The notes beneath the pieces were generated by a model. That model ran no database searches. It was not told where the DNA came from and worked only from the letters and a program-made list of their open reading frames with translations. Made by a program: the position numbers and the translations under genes. Shown one piece after another: positions 1 to 10,826 of a stretch of DNA of 64,000 nt (position 1 is the first letter of the stretch; each line of letters begins with the position of its first letter). The DNA is taken from the NCBI GenBank assembly GCA_034509735.1, contig JACGWO010000006.1:759001-823000 (forward strand). Reading direction: 5' to 3'. Source of the DNA: Sesamum alatum (Eukaryota > Streptophyta > Magnoliopsida > Lamiales > Pedaliaceae).

Positions 1-790
1 GTATTTATTAAATAGGTACGCAAAAAGATGTTATTGATTCGTCTACATTGTTTTCAAATCATTAAATTCAATCCATAAAAACAATCTATCTATGATTTAT
101 ATTATAGCAAGACAACTCGTTCACCAAATTAGATGGTTTTGATAAATTAAACTCTAAATATTTATAATTTTAATGAGATTGTTTAAAAAATTAAAAATTT
201 CTTTGGTTGCTTATAAAAGTGTTTGAAGTTATTTTTTCTAGCTATTAATTAATAATACGATGATATAATTAATCATATTTAATTCTATCAATCATAACAC
301 TAATAATTAATTGCTTTCTACTACCTTAGATTATATGATCTTTTTTCCAAATAGTGAACAGAAACAAAAAAAATTATCCTCTCACTGAAATTATAAATAA
401 TTCACAATTTTTTTTTCCGGCCAACACTAATTTCAAAAATTCATTTAATTTTAAAATAAAATTTAACATCTTATAAACTCTAATATTAATATTTTATAAA
501 ACATGCTCATGCTAGAAAATGAGAGGTAAATTAAAAGAAATGGAGAGTTGGAGATGAATAAAATTAAAGATTTAAAGGTGAGGATGTGATGACAGAAGCA
601 TAGAGAGCACAAAGGAGGGAGATGCAGAGTATACGCATTTTCATCATCTGTGCTCTCTATCTTCTGTCAACAAAATCACCACTGCCTCTAATTCTTCATC
701 CCCATTTTCATACGGATGACAACGAGTCGGGTTTAAAAGTAAATTTGTTCGATATTCGAAACCCTTTTAAAAAACAAAATAAAATATTTG
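1..790. other. AT-rich intergenic DNA, no gene seen
   Basis: No convincing coding region or splice structure is visible. A short open frame near 622-840 runs into the minisatellite and has no family resemblance. Confidence 0.6.
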
Positions 791-1345
791 AACGCGATAT
801 ATATACTCAATTACTCGCCTCAAAACCTGAACTAAAATAACTTTTCGAACATGGATATGAGAGAATAATATTATTCAAAAACAACTACTATTTCAGAGAG
901 GGAGAGAGAAATTGTCAAGAAAACTATTAAACTCGATATATATATATATATACTCAATTAATCGCCTCAAATCCTAGACTAACATAACCTTTTGAACGTG
1001 GATACGAGAGAATAATATTATTAAAAAACAACTATTGTTTCAGAGAGAGATTGTCAAGAAAATATGTAAACTCGATATATATATATATATATACTCATAT
1101 ATATATATATACTCAATTAATCGCCTATCAAACCCTGGACTAACACATGGATACGAGAGAATTATATTATTAAAAAACAACAAATATTTCAGAGAGAGAG
1201 AGAGAAATTGTCGAGAAAATATGTAAACTCAATATATATACTCAATTAATCGCCTCAAAACCTTGTACTAACATAACCTTTCGAACATGAATACCAGAAA
1301 ATAATATTATTCAAAAACAACTATGAGAGAGAGAGAGAGAGTAGA
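791..1345. repeat. minisatellite, four degenerate copies of about 110-157 bp
   Basis: Four head-to-tail copies begin near 791, 930, 1071 and 1228. Each has a TA dinucleotide run, then ACTCAATTAATCGCC, a core with GATACGAGAGAATA, a paired run of AAAACAAC, an AG-rich run and GTCAAGAAAA. Copies differ in TA-run and AG-run length. The array ends in an (AG)n and (TA)n microsatellite near 1325-1370. Confidence 0.8.
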
Positions 1346-1913
1346 GAGAGAGAGTATATATATATATATGTATGAAGAGGGGGATCCTGATGCAGTGTAT
1401 TTATAGAGGAAGAAATTAAAGTAAAAGAGGGCGGGAAGGGAGATAATGATGAGAATGGATCCTTCTGTTATAAAAAGAAAAGGGTGGGGGTAGTAGTACT
1501 ATTGGTTGTGCAGGGTTGTACCATGTGATATGTATGCTTTGTAACAACTTCTCACGGGTTGTATACAGCTTGCTTCTAATTCAAATCCTTCTTACACATG
1601 CATTCCCCATGCACATCCATATCCATCTTCTTGCTTGTTACTTTTAAATCAAAACCGATCAACTATTTATATTTAATAATTATATATTCATCATCACTGT
1701 CAAATAATTATATTTAGTCAACAACTACTATTAAAATATAAAAACAACGTACCGATTATTAAGATAGAATAATATCCCACACGTTGGTGGGGCTTCTTAC
1801 TTGTTGCTTACTCGTACACAATCCCATACTCCAAACTCAAACCCTTTCTAACTCGTGAATTTGACCAAGACTACACTTTCATCCTCATATATATATATAT
1901 ATTATATATATAT
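1346..1913. other. intergenic, nothing assigned
   Basis: AT-rich sequence with a TA-rich microsatellite near 1888-1915. I see no gene or complete element. Confidence 0.5.
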
Positions 1914-1914
1914 A

Positions 1915-2205
1915 TTAGCTGCTGTGGCACGTCGTCCCTACATGTATATAATAAATATTCTTTTGCACTTTAAAATATATCATTATTATAAATAAGAGCA
2001 AAATATAAACCATTACATCACATTAAAAAAATAAAAGAAAGAAAAAAAACTAATTTATCAATTAATGAAAACTTTGGAAGTTAAATAAGTTGGTTATATT
2101 ATTGGTTGAAGAGTATTTTTGACCTCATAAAAAATTATGCAACAGTGTAATTAACCGCCGTTTGTGAGTGTGGTGGGAGTTTTCTTTATATAATAATATA
2201 TATAT
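1915..2205 (-). mobile_element. decayed small Helitron-like element
   Basis: Read on the minus strand, it matches the elements at 23335-23597 and 54153-54435. It shares a TATATAAAGAAAA start, a TTGTGAGGTCAAAAATA-like interior and an end near GACGTGCCACAGCAGCTAA. The terminal CTAG has decayed to CTAA. Confidence 0.5.
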
Positions 2206-2739
2206 AAGAATAATTATATTTTATATTCCTGATTTATATATTTACAAAAATTATTTTTTATTTTTTGTGTAATTATATAAATCAGTACTTCTTGCAGCCA
2301 AAAAATAAAGGTAATTTACAATTGTGTTGACATTTCTAGGGATGTATGTATAATTTTTCAAAAAAAAAAAGTAGAGGTGGTTTTGTGTAAAATGATGTTG
2401 ACGTTTCTTATGAGTATATGTGTAATTTTCAAAAGGTAAAAATGAATTGTGTAAATAGATTATAAGCCAGGAATATAAATACAATTATTCCAAAAGAAAC
2501 CAAAAATTGTGTATCTTATTATTATTATTATTGTTATTATTCTCCTCGAAGATATAATTAAAATTTAGAAGTACTGTACAGTACTTGATTGATTAAAACA
2601 GAGGGCTGACAACTAGGAAAAGTAAAATTCACTTTATGAAATAAACAAAAATATCAATTTTGGGATTGAATTGTTAGAAAGGAAAAATATTATATATAAA
2701 AAAAAACCGGATAGTTTCATACAACGTTTTCCCTTAAAA
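2206..2739. other. intergenic, nothing assigned
   Basis: AT-rich, with a short (TTA)n run near 2517-2540. No gene is visible. Confidence 0.5.
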
Positions 2740-2945
2740 TTTGGTCCAAAAATTTTGTTTGAGTTATAATAAGCCAGTAAGAAGTCAATTGGGGTAAATA
2801 TAAATTTTTATTTATTTTTTCCTAATTTCAATAAATTCGGTGAATTTTGACTAACGGGAGAATATATTTATTTGATGGAAATAGAACTCCATATGTACTA
2901 GATGTAATTTTTCAAACTATATGGGGTTTACGTGTAGTACCCCCT
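2740..2945. mobile_element. truncated MITE, relative of 62611-63160
   Basis: It shares the internal motifs AATAAGCCAGTAAGAAGTC, AATTCGGTGAATTTTGACTA and the stretch before the right terminus with the 62611-63160 element. The left terminus is missing. Confidence 0.55.
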
Positions 2946-3459
2946 AGGGCACTGCGCTTTAATACCACTAATCATAATACATTCTCCATAATTAAACCCC
3001 ATTTTATAAGAAATTTTTATAAAAATCAATAAGATAAGTCATATTTTTGTTTCAATATTTTATATCAATACCAGACAAGTACTCATCAAAATTCGATATT
3101 AAATATTCACCCATAGCATTTATAAATAAAAAGAAAAAACAAAAGTGAGGATTTATTTCGATTCACGCATTATGCGTGAAATACAATAAAAAATGCAACA
3201 TTAATTATAATATAAAATCCAATCCGTTTCTGAAACTCCCTTAAACTGGAGTAAAAGTGCAATTTTCCTATTTTGGCAAGTATGCTATAACAAATTTTCA
3301 GAAGTTATAATAGCATGTGAGAATTTAAACTTTTAAGTTATTCATTGCGGATCATTTATCAAAAAGAAAAAGAGAAAAATCGTTGTGAATCATTATTTTT
3401 TTCAACTCTCTATATATTTATGTAAAGTTGAAGAATAAATCAATTCTTCAGTACTCAAA
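2946..3459. other. intergenic, nothing assigned
   Basis: AT-rich, without a recognisable gene or bounded element. Confidence 0.45.
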
Positions 3460-3895
3460 GTCAATTACAGTCACGTTTCCTAAGATTTGGCATAATTATA
3501 AATACGTTCTCGTTGTTTGAAAATTACAAATATCCTTAAAAGTTTGTAATTTTTAACCAAATGCCTGAAATTGATCATTTTGCCCTTGATTTTTTTTAAA
3601 TTGGAAAAAAATTAGTCCAGACAAATTGTATTATTGTTCATCTGTGTAAAAAACTTAAAAAACCTCTCCCTACGCATTATAGTCTAAAAAAATTCAAAAT
3701 TTTTAAGAATTAAATAAAAAAATATTCAATTTGCATAAGGACATTTTGGTCAGTTCATTTATAAAATTGGATAAAAATTGGTTATTTGTTAGACGGTTAC
3801 AACCCTCAGGGGGGTATTTATAATTTTTCAAACAGCGAGGGGGTATTTGTGATTACGCCAAACATCAGCGGAGGTAGATGTAATTTAGCCTTCAT
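3460..3895. mobile_element. Mutator-like MITE, family of 21113-21527
   Basis: It carries the family core: TTTGGCATAATTATAAATAC, GTAATTTTTAACCAAATGCC, GCATAAGGACATTTTGGTC, GGTTATTTGTTAGACGG and the right end GGAGGTAGATGTAATTTA. The left end is diverged. A short open frame (3786-3971) inside it is an accident of the repeat. Confidence 0.7.
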
Positions 3896-3907
3896 TTTAA
3901 TTAATTT

Positions 3908-4225
3908 TATGGGTAAATCAGCCACCTCTCCTGAAGTTTGGTATAATTACAAATACCTCTTTATTATTTGAAAAATTATAAATACCCCCCTTGAGATTTG
4001 TAATTTTTAACCATTGACCTGAAATTGACCATTTTGATCTTGAATTTTTTTTTTATTAAAATTGTAAAAAAATCATCGAGGTAAATTGCATTATTGTTCA
4101 TCTGTGTAAAAAAATTAAGAAACCTTTCCCTGCACATTGTAGTCCAAAATTTTTTTGAGAATTAAATAAAAAATAATTCAGTGCATAAATGCATTTTGGT
4201 TAGTTCATCCATGGATGAAAAGGAG
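3908..4225. mobile_element. right-truncated copy of the same MITE
   Basis: It starts GGGTAAATCAGCCACCTCTC and follows the family consensus up to CATTTTGGTTAGTTCATCC. The right half is then lost about 30 bp before the Helitron boundary. It lies directly behind the copy at 3460-3895. Confidence 0.6.
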
Positions 4226-4253
4226 GTGATAAAGCTACTCAAACCCGCTTTAA

Positions 4254-6581
4254 TCTATATATAATAAAACAGAATCATTGAGACTATCCACCTAAGCGCC
4301 ACGTATGCGCAGACGTGGATAGACTCAATGAGCTCTATTCTGCCAAATGGAATTTAACAACTTTTTAGATAAAAGAGAAAAAATATTGGTATTTATCCTT
4401 AAGAATCTAATCAATATTATATGTATTTATCTTATAGATAACATTCAATAGTTTATCCACAAAAGAATTGTATTTTATAAAAATAATTAAATAGAACTAT
4501 ATATAATATTCTTTTTAAATATAAAAATAAGTAAATAATTAATATATTAAAAATTAAATTAATAAGTATAAAAATACAAAAGTATATTGAACACAAAAAT
4601 CGATTTGAATTATTTTACTAACTATTTACCTAAAAAATGAGTGAATCTTTTGGATAAACAAATAATGGTACACTTATCTAAATTTAAATATAAGATAAAT
4701 GACAATTTATTAAGTTCCAAAATAACTAAGTAAGTAAAAATTACGAATAATTCAAAATTTAAAATAAAATGAGTAATTGAAAAATAATTCAAAATTTAGA
4801 AATATTAATAATTAGTGAATATTAAAAATATAAGAGTATTAGTTAATATTGAAATGAATTTTAGATTAATTGTATCCTTGACTAATTTATCTTTTGGATA
4901 CATTCAGATAATGGGACATTTATCAACACTAAAAATAAAATAAAATACTTTCTTACATGGCGAAATAAAATTCAAAGAGACACCGAAGAACTATGATTTA
5001 TAAAAGCTAATAAAATAAAAAGTTATAAATAAAGTAAATTTTTATATGTAAAAAAATTAAAATTTAATATGATAATAATCACAAATAAAAAATATTGAAA
5101 GATGTAAATTAAGTTTGAATTTTAGATTGTATCACTAACAGATTTACCTGAATAAATTTGTAAATCTTTATAAAATCAAATAATCTAATATTTATCTAAT
5201 TTAAATAAAAATAAATATATTTGCTTACAAGGTAAAAAAAATTGAAGAGACACAAAACTGTTTTAAAAAGTTAATGAAATAAAAATATAACTAAATTAAT
5301 TTTATAATGTAACAATGACTAATTATAGAAAAATTAAAATGTAATATGATAATAATAAAAAAAATACTAATAGATATAAAAATAAATTTGAAGAATGTTA
5401 CTTATTCATTTATTTAAAAAGATTATAAATATTTTAGATAAAGATAAATTATTATACACTTATCCGAATTATTTATTAGTTATATTTTATCTATATATAA
5501 TAAAACAGAATCATTGAAACTATCCACCTAAGCGCCACATATATGCAGATGTGGATAGCCTCAATGAGTTCTATTCTACCAGATGGAATTTAACAACTTT
5601 TTAGATAAAAGAGAAAAAAATATTAGTATTTATCCAAAAGAATCTAATCAATATTATATATTTATATAACTTTTTTAAGTAAATAAAAACATGTTTATCC
5701 AATATATGTGTATCTACACATAATAAAACAGAATCATTGAGCCTATCCACCCAAGCGCGACGTATGCGAAGATGTGGATAGCCTCAATGAGCTCTATTCT
5801 GCCAAATGAAATTTAACAACTTTTTAGATAAATGAGAAAAATAAATATTATTTATCCAAAAGAATCTAATTGATATTATATATTTATATACTTTTTATAA
5901 GTAACTAAAAAATATATTTATCCAATATATATTTACTTCTTTCATAGATAACATTCAATAATTTATCCACAAAAGAATTGTATTATTCAAAAACTAATTA
6001 AATAGAATTATAAGTAATTTTTTTAAAATATAAAAATAAGTAAATAATTAATACATTAAAAATTAAATTAATTAGTAAGTATAAAAATACGAAATGAAAT
6101 TGAATACAAAAATGAATTTAAATTATTTTACTAACTATTTACCTAAAAAAAGGAGTGAATCTTTTGGATAAACAAATAATCATACACTTATCTGAATTTA
6201 AATATAAGGTAAATGACAATTTTTTAAGTGGCAAAATAACTAAGTAAATAAAACTGCAAATAATTCAAACTTTAAAATAAAATGAGTAATCTATGTATAA
6301 TAAAACAAAATCATTGAGACTATCTACCCAAGCGCCACGTATGTGCAGATGATGATAGCCTCAATGAGCTCTATTATGCCAAACGGAATTTAACAATTTT
6401 TTAGACAAAAAAGAAAAAGAAATATTAGTATTTATCTAAAAGAACCTAATCGATCTTATATATTTATATACTTTTTATAAGTAAATAAAAAATATATTTA
6501 TCCAATACATATGTACTTATTTTGTAGATAATATCCAATAGTTTATCCACAAAAAAATTATATTTTTCAAAACTAATTAAA
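4254..6581 (+). repeat. first higher-order repeat of the Helitron array
   Basis: Four truncated units: A 4254-5489, B 5490-5712, C 5713-6289, D 6290-6581. Units A to C match 6582-8620 with only scattered substitutions and small indels. Unit D is clearly more diverged from the start of the full-length unit at 8621. Confidence 0.8.
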
Positions 6582-8620
6582 TCTATATATAATAAAACAG
6601 AATCATTGATACTATCCACCTAAGCGCCACGTATGCGCAGACGTGGATAGTCTCAATGAGCTCTATTCTGCCAAATGGAATTTAACAACTTTTTAGATAA
6701 AAGAGAAAAAATATTGGTATTTATCCTTAAGAATCTAATCAATATTATATGTATTTATCTTATAGATAACATTCAATAGTTTATCCACAAAAGAATTGTA
6801 TTTTATAAAAAATAATTAAATAGAACTATGTATAATATTCTTTTTAAATATAAAAATAAGTAAATAATTAATATAATAAAAATTAAATTAATAAGTATAA
6901 AAATACAAAAGTATATTGAACACAAAAGTCGATTTGAATTATTTTACTAACTATTTACCTAAAAAATGAGTGAATCTTTTGGATAAACAAATAATGGTAC
7001 ACTTATCTAAATTTAAATATAAGATAAATGACAATTTATTAAGTTCCAAAATAACTAAGTAAGTAAAAATTACGAATAATTCAAAATTTAAAATAAAATG
7101 AGTAATTGAAAAATAATTCAAAATTTAGAAATATTAATAATTAGTGAATATTAAAAATATAAGAGTATTAGTTAATATTGAAATGAATTTTAGATTAATT
7201 GTATCCTTGACTAATTTATCTTTTGGATACATTCAGATAATGGGACATTTATCAACACTAAAAATAAAATAAAATACTTTCTTACATGGCGAAATAAAAT
7301 TCAAAGAGACACCGGAGAACTATGATTTATAAAAGCTAATAAAATAAAAAGTTATAAATAAAGTAAATTTTTATATGTAAAAAAATTAAAATTTAATATG
7401 ATAATAATCACAAATAAAAAATATTGAAAGATGTAAATTAAGTTTGAATTTTAAATTGTATCACTAACAGATTTACCTGAATAAATTTGTAAATCTTTAT
7501 AAAATCAAATAATCTAATATTTATCTAATTTAAATAAATTAAATATATTTGCTTACAAGGTAAAAAAATTGAAGAGACACAAAACTGTTTTAAAAAGTTA
7601 ATGAAATAAAAAATATAACTAAATTAATTTTATAATGTAACAATGACTAATTATAGAAAAATTAAAATGTAATATGATAATAATAAAAAAAAATACTAAT
7701 AGATATAAAAATAAATTTGAAGAATGTTACTTATTCATTTATTTAAAAAGATTATAAATATTTTAGATAAAGATAAATTATTATACACTTATCCGAATTA
7801 TTTATTAGTTATATTTTATCTATATATAATAAAACAGAATCATTGAAACTATCCACCTAAGCGCCACATATACGCAGATGTGGATAGCCTCAATGAGTTC
7901 TATTCTACCAGATGGAATTTAACAACTTTTTAGATAAAAGAGAAAAAAATATTAGTATTTATCCAAAAGAATCTAATCAATATTATATATATTTATATAA
8001 CTTTTTTAAGTAAATAAAAACATGTTTATCTAATATATGTGTATCTACACATAATAAAACAGAATCATTGAGCCTATCCACCCAAGCGCGACGTATGCGA
8101 AGATGTGGATAGCCTCAATGAGCTCTATTCTGCCAAATGAAATTTAACAACTTTTTAGATAAAAGAGAAAAATAAATATTATTTATCCAAAAGAATCTAA
8201 TCGATATTATATATTTATATACTTTTTATAAGTAACTAAAAAATATATTTATCCAATATATATTTACTTCTTTCGTAGATAACATTCAATAATTTATCCA
8301 CAAAAGAATTGTATTATTCAAAAACTAATTAAATAGAATTATAAGTAATTTTTTTAAAATATAAAAATAAGTAAATAATTAATACATTAAAAATTAAATT
8401 AATTAGTAAGTATAAAAATACGAAAGGAAATTGAATACAAAAATGAATTTAAATTATTTTACTAACTATTTACCTAAAAAAAGGAGTGAATCTTTTGGAT
8501 AAACAAATAATCATACACTTATCTGAATTTAAATATAAGGTAAATGACAATTTTTTAAGTGGCAAAATAACTAAGTAAATAAAACTGCAAATAATTCAAA
8601 CTTTAAAATAAAATGAGTAA
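6582..8620 (+). repeat. second higher-order repeat of the Helitron array
   Basis: Units A' 6582-7818, B' 7819-8043 and C' 8044-8620 are near-copies of 4254-6289. They join directly to the full-length Helitron at 8621. Confidence 0.8.
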
Positions 8621-9870
8621 TCTATATATAATAAAACAGAATCATTGAGACTATCCACCCAAGCGCCACGTAGGCGCAGATGCGGATCGCCTCAATGAGC
8701 TCTATTCAGCCAAATGGAATTTAATTACTTTTTAGATAAAAGAGAAAAAAGATATTAGTATTTATCCAAAATAATCTAATCGATAATATATATATTTATA
8801 TACTTTTAATAAGTAAATAAAAAATATATTTATCCAAGATATGTTTACTTATTTTACAGATAACATCCAATAGTTTATCCACAAAAGAATTATATTTTCT
8901 AAAAAATAATTAAATAGAACTATATAATATTCTTTTAAATATAAAATAAGTAAAATAATTAATATATTAAAAATTAAGTAAATAACTATAAAAATATGAA
9001 AGTATATTAAACACATAAATGAATTTGGATTATTTTACTAACTATTTACCTGAAAAAATGAGTGAATCTTTTGGATAAACAAATAATGGTACACTTATCT
9101 AAATTTAAGTATAAGATAAATGACAATTTTTTTAAGTTTCAAAATAACTAAGTAAGTAAAAATTATAAATAATTCAAAATTTAAATTAAAACGAGTAATA
9201 GGAAAATAATTCAAAATTTAGAAAAATAATTAGTGAATTTTAAAAAATATAAGAATATTATTTGATGTTAAAATGATTTTTAGATTAATTCTATCCTTGA
9301 CTAATTTATCTTTTGGATACATTCAAATCATTTATCAACACTAAATAAAAATAAAATATTTTCTTACATGGCAAAATAAAATTCAAATAGACACTGGAAA
9401 ATTATGGTTTATAAAAGCTAATAAAAAATAAAGTAAATTTTTATATGTAAAAGATTAAAATTTAATATGATAATAATCACAATTAAAAATAATATTGAAA
9501 GATGTAAAAATAAGTTTGAATTTTATGTTGTATCCCTAACCAATTTACCTGAACAAATTTGTAAATCTTTATAAAATCAAATAATCTATCATTTATCTAT
9601 TTTAAATAAAATAAAATATTTTTGCAATTTATAATCAAAGAAATTAAAAGAATATAATAATCTATAATTGTATGGATATTTTTCTAAATAATTAATGATA
9701 CCTCATACAATTCAAGAAACTTATATTTTATATAATTTTTATTAGAACTAATATACAAAGATAGATAATTTTTGTTCAACTTTATAAGTATATATTTTTA
9801 AATATTTATTATTATAGTCACGATTTAAACTGAAAATACTCCCCGTGCCTTGGCACGGGTTTTGTACTAG
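8621..9870 (+). mobile_element. full-length non-autonomous Helitron unit
   Basis: It has a TC 5' end, a subterminal inverted repeat (TCATTGAG-CTATCCAC type), an AT-rich interior, a 3' hairpin and a CTAG end followed by T. At about 1.25 kb it is the only unit with both termini. It has no coding capacity. Confidence 0.8.
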
Positions 9871-10143
9871 TTAATATAGAAAACAAAAAACAAAAAAACA
9901 AACCGGGGCATACAAATCAATATTGTTTTTTGCTATCTATGCATAACATTAATTAAGAAAGTGTTAATTTGTCTGAGCTTATCTAAATCATCTTATAAGT
10001 TTTGATGCGGAGAAGAGACAAATTAAAGCCTTTAATTAAAAATGTTTAAAATTAAATATAAAATTTATACGACAACAACAATAATAATTTGTAATTTGTA
10101 CCATAAAAAATGGAGAAATTTATTAATCCTTTTTTAAATATTA
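9871..10143. other. intergenic, nothing assigned
   Basis: AT-rich spacer between the Helitron and a MITE. No gene is seen. Confidence 0.45.
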
Positions 10144-10560
10144 GGGTGAATTACAATAATATTTTCTAAAATTTGGTGTAATTATGAATACGTTATTATT
10201 TTTTTTCAAAAATTACAAATACCCCTGAGATTTGTAATTTTTAACCAAAGGCTGGAATTGTTCATTTTTTCCTTAATTTTATTTTCTGAATTATAGAAAA
10301 ATCAATCGGGATAAATTATATTATTGACTCTCTTTATAAAAAATGTAAGAAACTTTTTTTCATGCATTTTACATTAAAAAACTTTCAAACAACTTTAAAA
10401 ATTAAATAAATAATTTAATTTGCATAACTGCATTTTAGTCAGTTTACGTATAAAAATAGATGAAAATAAATTATTTATTAGACGATTACAAACCTCATAT
10501 TTGTAATTTTTTTCTTTAAAAAAAAGACAATATAATTTAATTATACCAAATATTGTGGGA
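10144..10560. mobile_element. decayed MITE, family of 21113-21527
   Basis: Left end GGGTGAATTAC, then the family core (GTAATTTTTAACCAAAGGC, GCATTTTAGTCAGTTTACG, TTATTTATTAGACGATTAC). The right end is degraded around 10500-10560. It lies about 270 bp before the EF-hand gene start. Confidence 0.6.
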
Positions 10561-10826
10561 GTTCGTTGTGATTAACTCTGAATATAATTTCCCTGAGCTC
10601 ACCCCCTCTCTCACACACTCACGCACTGTCTCACTCTATAGAATTCCTCAGGAACGATCACGAAAAAGACCAGGAAGCCAAAGAAAGCCCTCCTCACATA
10701 TAATCACAGGAATCACGTTAAAGAAGGAAACCCCGTAAAACTTTTCCGATATTTGCATTAAATTAAAGAAAAAGTTGAGGTTGGCGGGTGCGGGTTTTGT
10801 CAGGAACAAGAACAGTAGTGGGAAAA

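Larger units (their letters stand above)
4254..9870 (+). mobile_element. composite non-autonomous Helitron concatemer
   Basis: The array starts with TC after an A (4253) and ends with an 8-bp perfect GC-rich hairpin (stems 9842-9849 and 9852-9859, TT loop), then CTAG at 9867-9870 and a T. These are the classic Helitron termini and A|T insertion. Eight 5' termini (TCTATATATAATAAAAC type) lie in the same orientation at 4254, 5490, 5713, 6290, 6582, 7819, 8044 and 8621, each preceded by A. Only one 3' terminus exists. The last unit (8621-9870, about 1.25 kb) is full length and the others are truncated on the right. The block 4254-6289 recurs nearly identically at 6582-8620, a period of about 2.33 kb. 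No Rep/helicase reading frame is present. Confidence 0.85.

Noticed and set aside
622..840. 72-codon plus-strand frame with hydrophobic start
   Set aside because: It runs into the minisatellite, has no family match and no promoter signal.
1888..1915. TA-rich run as a promoter
   Set aside because: A microsatellite with no gene downstream on either strand.
4254..8650. Could the regularly recurring hairpin blocks be a CRISPR-like or satellite array?
   Set aside because: Unit lengths vary from 223 to 1237 bp, the units have Helitron ends, and the DNA is from a plant.
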